Source: Megaleporinus macrocephalus (taxonomy: Eukaryota > Chordata > Actinopteri > Characiformes > Anostomidae). From it: a stretch of 64,000 nt of DNA. Location: positions 8,469,942-8,533,941 of the forward strand of contig CM038727.1 of the NCBI GenBank assembly GCA_021613375.1, written 5' to 3'. The position numbers and the translations under genes were made by a program. Position 1 is the first letter of the stretch, and the number at the start of each line of letters is the position of its first letter. Shown here piece after piece: positions 1 to 11,879 of the stretch. The notes under the pieces are model-generated. The model was given only the letters and a program-made list of their open reading frames with translations. It did no database searches and was not told the origin of the DNA.

Positions 1-65
1 TGCTTTTAACCTGTTCTCACCAAAGTGCACACATTTGGAGTGAAAACTGTGGTGTATAATGCACA

Positions 66-290
66 ACAACAACACAGTAGTTTCAAAAGAGAGCGTCCAC
101 TGAAACCCCTGCTTTAAAAAAATCTTAGGAACCATTAAAACCATTAGGAACCATTAAAACGTTTGTGTTGGTTCCTGTTGCCTTTGGTTTTCCTAATGGG
201 ATTCTAATGGTGTCACTGGCGTTCTGACTGATAGCAGACACATATGATGGTTTCGTAATGGGATCTGAAGGTGTCGTACTAGGAAACTGG
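66..290. repeat. Dispersed repeat, copy 1
   Basis: This segment closely matches 2255-2430, including the run 'ggaaccattaaaacc' and the phrase 'gtgtcactggcgttctgact'. The two copies lie in the same orientation about 2.2 kb apart. The family is not recognised. Confidence 0.7.
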
Positions 291-623
291 TGGTCTCTAA
301 TAATAGCTATTAAGCCAATTCCCTTTAAAATAGATAAATAAAATTAATCAGGTTGTATACAAATGGTTCACAAATGGTCTCATCTGCTCAAGCAGTCCTT
401 TCCTTACAGTTAAAGAGGAATTCCACATATTGGTCATATTGTATATTGTGTGTACAAATTGTATTGTGTATGACCACGACTATATAGAAATCTATGTTTC
501 TCTACAAATGAGCGGAATTGTATCTCACTTTTATCTCAGTTTATCTCAATGCTATCTCAATGATCATAGCATTTAAAAATTAGAGCATTTAAAAATTTGG
601 TGGAATTCCCCTTTGAAGTGTGT

Positions 624-790
624 ATATCATCACTGTTCAATGAAAAACAAGTCTCTCCAAAATTGCAATTTTACAGGACGGACAAAAACAATCTCACATA
701 TATATATGTATATATATATATATATATACAGTGAAATGTTCTTGTTCCAATGGACTGACGGGTCTCTAATGAAAGTTTCTTTCTGGTCAT
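624..790 (+). mobile_element. MITE fragment (CTGTCCAATG family), left half
   Basis: It starts with an 'atatcatcactgttcaatga'-type end and then the 'gcaattttacagg' interior shared with copies at 1539, 3671 and 55209. The right half is missing or replaced by a TA tract and other sequence. It is a non-coding, non-autonomous element. Confidence 0.55.
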
Positions 791-1182
791 TTTGAGTCGG
801 TCAGCAAGCCATCAACTGCTGATCTTCAGATACTAAACTAACCTAGAATGTTGTTCTCCCTTTTATACTCACTTATTAGTAGAATGTTTTTCAGCTGTGC
901 ATCACTATTGAGCAAGAGTGTCCTAACAACCAATTAGTCCAATAACATCCTTAACTTGGATTGGTGGTCGTACCAGGAGATTTAGACAGAGGACTGAGAA
1001 TTACTGATAATAGGACTATATGCAAAATAAGCCTCTATACAAAAATAGGCTTAAATACAAACATTTTTATTCTTTTAAAATCATCTGATACACTTACATT
1101 AATTGTGAAATGGACAATATTGCTTGTGAATTGCATTAAAATGTATTTTTCTTTCAAAAAAGAGAGAAATTTGCAAGTGATC

Positions 1183-1204
1183 CTAAACTTTTGAGCGGTA
1201 GTGT
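1183..1204 (+). mobile_element. Terminus of a Tc1/mariner-like MITE
   Basis: The phrase 'aacttttgagcggtagtgta' resembles the terminal sequence of common fish mariner-like MITEs. It also resembles the array unit at 52136-54042. The other end of the element was not located with certainty. Confidence 0.4.
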
Positions 1205-1258
1205 ACCTTATGACACAAAGTATTTAGTATATTTATATAAAATGTATTTAGTATCTTT

Positions 1259-1321
<63 letters not shown>

Positions 1322-1322
1322 T
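1259..1322. repeat. (TA)n microsatellite
   Basis: An uninterrupted TA dinucleotide run of about 60 bp. Shorter copies of the flanking sequence 'cttcatgataa...agtatttagtatatttatat' recur to about 1530, so this is a small tandem duplication around a TA tract. Confidence 0.9.
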
Positions 1323-1538
1323 TCATGATAAGTATTTAGTATATTTATATAAAATGTATTTAGTATCTTTGGTATATATATACTTCATGATAAAAAGTAT
1401 TTAGTATATTTATATAAAAATGTATTTAGTGTCTTTGGTATATATTTTTGATATATATATATATACTTCATGATAAAAAATATTTATTATATTTATATAA
1501 AAATGTATTTAGTGTCTTTGGTATATATTTAGTATATT

Positions 1539-1784
1539 GTTGCTGTCCAATGAAAAACATGCATCTTCATTTTGGTCAACTTTGAGTTTTCTACATCATT
1601 CGAACACGCCAGTGGTTGTTTACACTGGGTAAAAAACTCATGATGAATGAACCAATAGAAGTGCTCCAATATAGCTTGGAAAAAAATCTGGTTCCATGGA
1701 CTTAAAAGTAAAGTATAGTTTTGGTCTCTCCTGTAAAGTTGCAATTTTGTAAATACTTGTTTTTCATTGGACAGCGATGATATA
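1539..1784. mobile_element. MITE with inverted ends (CTGTCCAATG family)
   Basis: The left end 'gctgtccaatgaaaaacat' and the right end 'gtttttcattggacagcgat' are inverted repeats of one another. The interior has no coding capacity. Related copies lie at 3671-3914 and 55209-55423, with a partial copy at 624-790. The superfamily is uncertain. Confidence 0.7.
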
Positions 1785-2215
1785 TTAGCTCTACTCCACA
1801 ACACTACTGAACAAAGAGTCATTTTGGATTTCAGACACAAGCACAACTACCTGCTGAACACACAGTGCACTGTTTGGGTGTGTAAGGCTGAATTCAGCTT
1901 CAGTTATATAGTTATATCATTATAGCAAGTAAATACAGCTTAAACGTAGGAAATGTTTAATCATTAAATTGTTGTGAGAATATAAAATTAATTAACTTTT
2001 TCTTAGGACATTCACTTATATTCAGGAACCTCAAGTGGACTTTTTCAGGCTTTTTAAGTTAAAACTTGTTCGTCTTGCTTGTTTCAAGAAATAATGCTTG
2101 AAGGAAGTGAAATCCGCCCGTACAGTGAGATTAGATCACTTGACAAAATCAAATAGTCCAGAACGGCCTATTTAAATAGAACACAGTATTAATAAACAGA
2201 GTTCAGGCAGACATA

Positions 2216-2240
2216 CAGATAGATAGATAGACAGACAGAC
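2216..2240. repeat. Short GATA/GACA microsatellite
   Basis: Tetranucleotide GATA followed by GACA units. This is one of several GATA tracts between 2216 and 2851. Confidence 0.7.
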
Positions 2241-2254
2241 AGACAAACATACAG

Positions 2255-2430
2255 AGAGTCTCCACTAAAACCACTGCTTTAAAAAAAAAATCATAGGAAC
2301 CATTAAAACCATTAGGAACCATTAAGACATTTGTATTGGTTCCTGTTGGTTTTGGCTTTTCCTAATGGGATTCTAATGGTGTCACTGGCGTTCTGACTGA
2401 TAGCACACACATTTGATGGTTTCGTAATAC
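2255..2430. repeat. Dispersed repeat, copy 2
   Basis: Second copy of the repeat at 66-290, in the same orientation and with a few substitutions. It is followed by GATA microsatellites. Confidence 0.7.
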
Positions 2431-2472
2431 ATCATAATACAAACACACAGTTAGATAGATAGATTAACATAC

Positions 2473-2473
<1 letters not shown>

Positions 2474-2522
<49 letters not shown>
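2474..2522. repeat. (GATA)n microsatellite
   Basis: Tandem GATA tetranucleotide, about 12 units, next to the first copy of a local duplication. Confidence 0.9.
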
Positions 2523-2645
2523 ACATACAGCTAGACAGATAGTGGGCTGGCATCCGGCCAGCTACTCGTTACTGTGCAGATTACACAGATGTGTTGTTGT
2601 TGTTTACTAGGTGTTTCTAATTGGTCTAAAATGGTCTGTACATCT

Positions 2646-2724
<79 letters not shown>

Positions 2725-2727
2725 TAC

Positions 2728-2758
<31 letters not shown>

Positions 2759-2763
2759 CATAC

Positions 2764-2853
<90 letters not shown>

Positions 2854-2965
2854 ACATACAGCTAGATTGATAGCAGGCTGGCTACTGGTTACTGTGCAGA
2901 TTACGCAGATGTGTTGTTGATGTTTACTAGCCGTTTCTAATTGGTCTAAAATGGTCTGTACATTG
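2521..2965. repeat. Tandem segmental duplication around a GATA array
   Basis: About 120 bp at 2521-2643 recurs at 2850-2965, sharing 'aaacatacagctaga', 'ttactgtgcagattac' and 'ttggtctaaaatggtctgta'. The copies are separated by a GATA array of about 210 bp at 2643-2851 that has a few ATAC-type interruptions. Open frames across the array encode only Tyr-Leu-Ser-Ile repeats and are not genes. Confidence 0.85.
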
Positions 2966-3670
2966 TTCTGTGTTCTGGAAATACTGATCATACCTGTTGT
3001 CAGAAAAGAGTGTAACATGTACTGATTTATAACAATACTGATCACATACCGGCCACTCCTCAAATGAGAAGTATTGACTTCTAATGCTATAAACAGTCAC
3101 ATGCTTACAGCTCAATCTGTGATTCCGAAAGCTTACATGAGATGCATTCTGGAGGGAACAGTGTCACACAGCGGGTCAGATTGTTCCCTGGGCTCTTGTT
3201 TCTCTTGGCCTTCGCTTACTCGTACGTGACAGACGATTAAGTATCTAAATAATCCTGGCATACCAGTTCGCCATTTGTCAGTGACCCAATGATTCACAGA
3301 CTAAAAAACAAAAAACCTAAAGAAGATTATAAGCATTCTCAGGTCCTGTCCAACCTGCTCGCATTCCAAAAATAGCTATAACACTTACGTGCTTCTTTGT
3401 ATCAATTCAGCTCTGTTGACATACACTCAAAACAGCACTGGGGCCTTATTCAGACTAACAAGATGTTCTGCTCCTGGTGTACGTATGTAAGACTGAAACC
3501 TGGACACTTCACATCTGGTTTCAGGTGATTATAGCAGTAGTATGTGACTACATTGATGTACACTGTCAGAATAAAAGGTACAGCGTGGGTGTATTTATCA
3601 TTCATTAATGTTTAACAAGCTCAGTGTACCCTCGAATGTACCACAACAGTGCTTTTAAGGTCCACCTGTA

Positions 3671-3914
3671 TATGTTGCTGTCCAAAGAACAAATATGTAT
3701 CTCCAGAATAGTAACTTTACAGAAGAGGACAGAAACTTTCTTAACTTCTAATATAAGTTCATAGAAAAATGGTTTTATTCAGTGATTTTGGAGCATTTCT
3801 ATTGGTCCATTCATCACAGGATATAAAGAGCAGCTGTCATGTTCAAATGGTATAGAAAACTGAAAATGAACAAAAATGGAGATGAAGACATTTTTCTTTG
3901 GACAGCAATGATAT
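3671..3914. mobile_element. MITE with inverted ends (CTGTCCAATG family)
   Basis: The left end 'ttgctgtccaaagaacaaat' is mirrored by the right end 'tttctttggacagcaatga'. The interior resembles the copy at 1539-1784. Non-coding. Confidence 0.65.
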
Positions 3915-4537
3915 TTGTACCTTTTTACAACTTAATGTTTTAAAATAGAAGAATGTTTTCAAAATGTGTGCATATATAAAAAGTTAAGATGTAAACAAAG
4001 TCGTTCAGAGTGGTTTGATGTGAAATGTTCCAGTTGAGAGAAATTGAGTTTGTTGATGATGGGAACCAGACATCCGTAGTGCTTGTAACCCTCACCAACA
4101 GAAATCTATTACATGAAAGAGTTACAGTAGTTATGTTGTTAGAAGCCTGAGACATTGATTTGGGATACATGTGTTTTTGCCTATAATGTATTTGTGAAAT
4201 GCATGCAGAGTGGAGAGGGACCTGCAGAGAGGCGTAAGGCAAAATATCACCAAGTGTATTTTTTTTTTCTTCAGATTTACCCCAATTTAGTCATTATCAA
4301 CATTACATAGTCTATATAAACCCAGAAGACTTCACCGTCTGTTTTGGAGAATAAATAAAATGCCTACATGTTTATAGTAAACATCACGGCCCAGTGAGCC
4401 AGAGAGTTTCTCTACAACACATAATTTCACATCAAACCTCTCTGAACGACTTTATTATGTTAAACAAAATCAAACAGAACAACATATTTAAATAGAGTAT
4501 GATATTAATGAAATGAGTTCAGACAGTACAGATAGAT

Positions 4538-4763
<226 letters not shown>

Positions 4764-6455
4764 CAGATAGACATATATATAGACATTTAGACCCATGCCC
4801 CAGTTAAACTACAATGATAAAATAATAAAAATGATTACAGGACAATGAAAATGTGACTTCCATCCATCATGATATTTACACACAATGTAAAGAATCACAG
4901 TCATTTTGTAGATAAAAATGGAGATTTTCCCAGAAGCAGAAATATATAATGGATTTGCTGGATTTTCTGGTCTGCTTCCTACCATCCAAATAATCCCCGA
5001 TTCGTTCAGTGATGTTGTTAAAGTTCTGGACTCTGAAGTGGTCAGTCCATTGCTCTGAGAACACCAACAGCTTCTTTGTTTGATGTGTTTGTATCTCCTT
5101 TTCTCAGTGAGGAGGTGCTTGAACAGCTAACCAACCCTTTAGACCCACAGCACTGAGGTGACTCTCGTCTGTTGAGAGAATAGAGGAGCTCGATGTTCTC
5201 TTGATTCTCAAAGATGAAACTGGTCTTCCAGGTCTTTGAAGTGATTGTTAGGAGGCCAGTTGATTTCTAATAAGCCTCATGCTCAGTTTCAGACGTGCAT
5301 GGTGGACGGCTTTACCGAATAGCCGACTGGATAGGTTAAAAGAATGGGCTCTGACTTTCGGCCAGCGTTGTATATTTCAACATGTTTGAACTGGGGGTCT
5401 CTTCCTAGCAGTCTTTTCAAGTTTTACCAGCCAAAGAAAGGTCACGTGCAACAACATGCACCACAAAAGGTCAAGCCGCAAAAGGCCATGTGCAACTTGG
5501 TTAGTGTGATCAAACTTCAGCCACACATTTGTTTATTCCACCGGACACATTAGCATTTTGCATGAGCGACTGTTACATAATATTTTTGCATCGCACGAGG
5601 GACCGCACATCCCACGAGTCACTTCTCGTAAATCGATATGGCCAATATCTTTGTGAGAAAGACTGACTCTTGACACCTGTTCCATTAAAATAGAAATAAA
5701 AGTAAGACCTGTCACTTAATCCTCTGCCACGGAGTATTGTCCGAAGGCATTCACAGCAAATAGCTGAAGCGCTGAGAGAACAAAAAGAAAGAGGAGAATG
5801 TACCTCCAGTAAGATAGAGATTGATGAAAAGTGCTTCTGGCCATTTCTGAAAGATGTTTGTCAGACTAGTGAGTGCATCACAGCTTGTTTTTCACAAACC
5901 GCCAGTCTAGGGTTGGTATGTTTTGGATCCTGTTATGGAAGGCGGCCTTTTTTCTAGACTGACTGTTTCATGTTTGCCTCGAGAGATTTCTCATGTGTTT
6001 GGAAGCCACAGAAAAGGGTTCAATTCATCACACTCTGTTCTGTTTGTTCTCCAAACATACCTTTGGTTATTGCAGCCCAATTCAAATGTCCATTCCTGCT
6101 GGTTTAATTAGGTTTCGACTTCCACAGTGCCTCCTAGTTGCCAGAACTTAATATAGAATAGTGGAATTTGCGAGCTAGAGGCGCTGTAACACCTATTTCT
6201 CTGTGATTTGTAGGAATCAACTAGCTTTACTTGCATATCCTCAGTTAGCTGCATAGAGTGTTCAGTCTTTTTTTTTACACTCTGGAATTCTCATCAGCTG
6301 TCAGTTCCTACCTGCCTAACCAGTCCTTATGAGTCAGTTAGGGCCTAATGAGTTCCAAGACTACAGCTGGTAGAGTGTTCAAACAGTTGCACATACAGCG
6401 ATTAGATTTTAATACTTGTTTTGGTTTTTTTGTTGTAAGTTTGCTACATAACTAT

Positions 6456-6710
6456 TAGGGGTGGGCGATATGGCTCTACAATAATATCATGATAACGATA
6501 CTCTTGGCGATATGACAAAACATTACATTTAAAAAAAGTATTTCAAGAATACACTACTGCAACAAAATGAAAATTAAAATTTTGTTATTGCATACGATAT
6601 GATATGGCACACCCCTAACTGAGATATTAAAAAATTCATATCAAAGAATTCATCGGATTGTTACAGAAGTCAATGATCCAGAATGTCATGATACTAAATA
6701 ATGCACTCCA
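6456..6710 (-). mobile_element. hAT-like MITE, copy inverted relative to 24301-24612
   Basis: It begins 'taggggtgggcgatatgg' and matches the reverse complement of most of the element at 24301-24612, including the 'aacagaagtcaatgatccag'-type interior. The far end fades near 6710 and no target duplication was confirmed. A second similar terminus, 'tagggatgggtgatatgg', lies near 6858. Confidence 0.6.
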
Positions 6711-8577
6711 AATTTCTCCATATATCCAGAACTGAAGTAAAGTGAATGATACTGAACAGATAGAATCTGTCTCTAGTAGATATATAATGAAAAAGGAGAA
6801 AAGTGTGAATTTTTCTTTTGCTTAAAACAGTAAAAAAGTAGTACCCTGGTGTGATAATTAGGGATGGGTGATATGGCTAGATATATAGATATATATAGTG
6901 CAAATGTTTTAGGCACTTATAATAGTATAAATCCAATAAGTAGTGTTTAAGTAGTATTTATTTAACCCTTTTCAAGCTTTTCCTTGTGGAAACAACCCAA
7001 TATTATTATTTACAGTTCTCATCTAATACCTGCTTTGACTGCTCAGTACTTCATTAAGCTAAATCAAGATTGCTGCTGAAGGAACTGAATACATTCATAC
7101 AATGTCTGGGGCATCCAGGAGAAATCTGGAACTACACTTTGTTCTTCATACTGGAGCTCAAGATATGATCTACTTCTTTCACAAGAAGATATTCATGTTA
7201 CTTTGTATTGTATTTATGCTTGTTTATTTATGCTTATCTGTTCTAAGGAAAATAATTGAAAATAGACTTATAAAATAAATGGAAAAGTTTTAAATAACAA
7301 ATAACAGTTCTCTATATGCAATTTGCTGTAGTAGACATCCAAAACATTACCTGTCCTAATACTGCATGTGTTTAATCCTTCAAAGACAGTTTTCAGATTT
7401 TTTTTTTTTTTTTTACATTTGTAAGCAAGTTCACTTGCCAGTTTGTTATCTCTGCTAATCTATAAGCGAGGCAGTAATTGGATTTTTTGGTTTGTGAGTC
7501 GGGCATTAAATCAGGTTTTAATAGGTTTTAGGCCGATCTAAGAAATCAGACTGTGCTGTTTTCATAACCACTTGAATAATCAGATAACTGCAGAGTCGGA
7601 TTGGATTATTTAGTGCATGAAGGGTGATTGAAGCAGGACTACACACAGCTGTGAGAAAGCTCTGAAGTTATTCAATAGTTACTAACCTCTTCCATCCTGG
7701 TTATGTTTACAACATGGTTATACTAAAGCTGTCTTTACTCCAGCCATCAAACCTGCTCTCTCAGTAATCCAGCCACCGCGGTCTTATAAATGTAGCTCTG
7801 GGCAGCATAGAATAGAGCCAGGCATAGAAAGCAGAGCAGCCATGCTTTATTTCGGATGTGCTTAGGTAGTCAGATATTTGGGAACCATTCTAGCTGTCAG
7901 GATTTGAGTGCTGAAATCACTAAGACAATATGAGGTCATGTTGGAGCACTGAGGTATACAAGGAACAAAGCAGAACAGTGTTTTACCCAGAATGTAACAG
8001 GCTAGATTATATAAATACGGGTAAGATTAAACAAAAAATAATAAAAAATAGCCAGTTTTAATCGTTTTTCATGACAATGAATTGCTTTAAAGCTTAATAG
8101 ATGCATGTCTGTACAACGCAAATAACAAGATAAAAAAAATTAACGTCATACTGCACGTGCCCCAGTTAGCCCTTTGATGCACAAGCTGGGTCAAAAGTGA
8201 CCCGAGATTTTATTGTCTATATCTTTGCTATAAATTAATTTTACCATTCAAGCTTCCATGAATTCCCCAGTTTACTTGTTTTTGATCACAAATCTTGATT
8301 TAAATTTTATTATTTTACTTTGTTAATAAAAATCATTTTTGTATCACTACCAACTCACAACATAGCTCAGAATTAACCCTTATGTGTTCATTATGGAGTT
8401 TGATAGGAACTGTTGACATTTGCTTGCAATAACATAGGAAATAAATAGGGGCCAAGTTGGACCCCATGTTGTGCATTAGAAGGGGTTTGCTTAACTTGAG
8501 CAACATAGGGTTAAGGATTACAAACTGCAGATCTTTAGAAAAGTAAACATTTTCTCACTTTGCTCTCTTTCAGAAGG

Positions 8578-8686
8578 ATGCCTCGAAGAAAACACAGGGA
8601 CCGCCTGGCTGAGCCAGAAGGGAAGTCCAAACATGGCTTCCTACCTGTTCTGTGCCTGTGGATCTTCCTTCTTCATGTCCCTCGAG
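8578..8686 (+). CDS. adgrg4: adgrg4 exon 1: start codon and signal peptide
   Basis: ATG at 8578 lies four bases after a splice acceptor (AG at 8572-8573), so a non-coding 5' exon exists upstream. The context has A at -3. Residues 1-36 have a long basic n-region (MPRRKHRDR start) and a hydrophobic core, [14 protein letters not shown], typical of a signal peptide or signal anchor. The exon ends in phase 1 at a GT donor (8687). It is the only in-frame ATG before the pentraxin exon. The 19-residue n-region is longer than usual. Confidence 0.8.
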
Positions 8687-11600
8687 GTATAAACACACAG
8701 TTATAGAGTAAGATGTGCGCAAAGCCACAGAGCGTGTTATCCGATCCTCAATCAGAGCCTGATACCTAGTCAATAGGAAAATGAATAGATTGCAAAAACT
8801 GTTAAAGGAGCATATATCTTCTTTTTTCACCCTGAGGGCCACTAGTTTTGTTTGTGATTACTTAAGGGAGCGATTTATATTATGTCAAATTCATACTCCA
8901 AACGAATAGGGGCCAATATATTACCAGAAAGTGTCCAGCCCTATTGCTAGAAACAAGGAAATGCACAGTTCCTCTTCCTCAGTGTTAGTAATAGATGTTT
9001 ACTTACCAGAAGAAGAAATGTTGAGTTGAGCATCCAACCTCACCCATTTACTCACCATCTCAAGCAGCTCCAGTGTTTAGTCTTGTTCTGCTTTTTCGTG
9101 GATTATTTAAGTGGGCCCAATGTTCGCTGGCCAGTATCTTGTATTTACTCTTCTTTTCATTGGCTATAAGGCAGCAGGTCTGCCTCAACATCTCATGTTG
9201 GACTGGTTTGACTCAGCATTATAGTAACTCACTATCACCTCTTCAGGTACAACGTGGTACTACTCCTTCGCATCCCGTTGATAGTTTTAGTTTGTTTTTG
9301 ATTGTTGTGAGAAGTAATACAATCTGAGCCAGACTGTTTGCAGGTTAAACCACGTTATTGTAACCATGTCATATGGAGTGGTTTGAGGTGAACAGACCTC
9401 CAAAAATGATGTGATCCTCAGATCAGCTCAAGAACAGAGCGTAGTGAGCTTCATGGAATGGGTCTCCATGGTCGAGCAGCTGCATCCAAGCCTTACATCA
9501 CCAAGCACAATTCAAAGTGTTGGATGTAGTGGTGTACAGCACACCACCACTGGACTCTAGAGCAGTGGAGACGTGTTCTCTGGAGTGACAACTCACGTGT
9601 CTCCGTCTGGCAATCCGATGGGCAAGTCTGGGTTTGGTGGTTGGTGTGGGGTTGTTTTTTTTTTTATGACCAAAAGATTCTGGACAATTTCATGCTTCCG
9701 ACGGCACTTTCCTGTTCTAACATGACTGGGTACCCATGCACAAAGCAAGCTCCATAAAGACATGGATGAGCTAGTTTGGTGTGGAAGAACTTCACTGGCC
9801 AGCACAGAGTCCTGATCTCAACCCAATAGAAAACCTTTGGGATGAATTAGAGTGGAGACTGTGAGCCAGGCCATCCAACATCAGTGTCTGACCTCACCAA
9901 TGTGCTTTTGGAAGAACGGTCAAACAAACCATGTGGAACGCCTTCCCAGAAGAGCTGAAGCTGTTATAGCTGCAAAGGTTGGGCCAACATCAGATTAAAC
10001 CCTATGGATTAAGAATGAGATGTCACCGAAGTTCATTTGCGTGTGAAGACAGACGAGCGAATACTTTTGCCAATATTGTGGATGTACATACAGCTTTAGC
10101 AATTCTCATAAGCACAAATAAAGACTGTCGACTTCTCAGATGTGCTTCAGGCTTGGCTAATAGAGAGACCATGCACTAAGAATACTGTACACTTTAATAT
10201 CAGAATACCATCTTTAGCTCTCTCTCAGCAGCCCACACAGAGAGTGGCCCACCCGGGATTGTCCCTGGACTCCCAATGGCTAGTCCATCCCTGCCAACTA
10301 GTATTTCCTTACAGTGGTGGTGGTAGGAACCACACGGCATGACACCTATGCAAATAATGATGCAAATAATCTATGCTTCTCTCACAGTGGTCAGCACTGT
10401 CTTCTCACAGCAAGACAACCCAGGTTGGATTCCCAGTCCGGGCCGTTCTCTGTGGAGTGTGTATGTTCTCCCCGTGCTTGAGTGGGTTTCCTCCGGGTAC
10501 CCCGGTTTCCTCCCACAGTCCAAACACAGGCATGTTAGGTTGATCTATCACAGTCTTGTGAACTTGTTTTCTTTTAAACTGTACTATATGCACTTCTTAT
10601 TTTAAGAATCTTATTTTATCTTATATATTTACTTTTGCTCTTTAATGAAAAAAAAGATATATTTTATCTGATTACTCGATGAATCGATGGAATAATTGAT
10701 AGAATACTCAATTACTAAAATAATCGATAGCTGCAGCCCTAGTGTTCAACATTGTTCAGACGTCTGGTTCCTATTGCCACCAATGTTGAACAATTCTGAC
10801 TCTGTAGAGTTGACGCTTTAACATCAGACCACCCTGAACAACTTTGTTTACATCTTACTTGTTTAATTATATATACATTTAGAAAAATATCTGCAGTTAC
10901 GCTTCAGTTTTAGGATGTGTTTCTAATGGACCGGGATGTGAATAATGTTTACACACTGCATTAAGCTCATTTTTGAAAAGTGAAAATGTGGCTTTTCATA
11001 ATAAGGACCATCTAATACTTGTCAGAAATGTAATACAAGGAAGAAAAGCACGTACTAACATAAGCATGCACTCCAGCCTCTACATTTTCTTCATTACTGA
11101 CCGGATGGCCATTGTGGCCCGATTGAGCCAATACAAAAAAAAACGTAATTTGATTTAGACATAATGATACTTACTAGATCAGGACCATTATACTTTAAAC
11201 ATCTAAGACCAAGACATGGTGTGATTTGTTACCATAGTGACAAACCCTCGCTCTTTAATAGCTCTCGGCTTTCCGCAGTGTTTCGAATGAATAGCAGCGC
11301 GGTCTTAAAAAGGAGACGGATAGACGGCGGAAAGCCGGACCGAAGGCCAGGGCACTGTGAGCTGGAGTTTGGGGCTGAAGCGAAGCTGGATGCTGCGTGT
11401 GGTGTGCTGATCCCACTAAAGGAACTCTGGCTTAATTGCTCTGACATGACTCTCCTAGCAAGTCAATAAAGCACTTTTAGGCTGTAAATTGAATGAGAGA
11501 AGGTGCAGGAGTGAATGGGTGCTGTGCATTAGTGAGAGGTAAAGGGTTGGAGGAGTAAAGTGAGGACTACAGAAAAGGAAAGGGCTCAAAGGCCGCAATC

Positions 11601-11813
11601 AAGGATCACTGCAGGCTAGTTTTCTGGACCAAGGCACAGTGGTGGGTGAGGTTATTGTACTTGAGTCTGATCTTGCTCTTGAGAAGTAAACAGTCTCAGT
11701 CAGTGCTTAAAGTGAGCCAGTTCACACCAGTGGGGAACCGTCATGGCTCTCTACCTCCTCTCAGAGGGCCTAAAATATTCTTAACACTCACACACACACA
11801 CACATACATATAC

Positions 11814-11879
<66 letters not shown>

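Noticed and set aside
2531..3063. Tyr-Leu-Ser-Ile repeat proteins
   Set aside because: Translation of GATA microsatellites. The same applies at 4488-4796.
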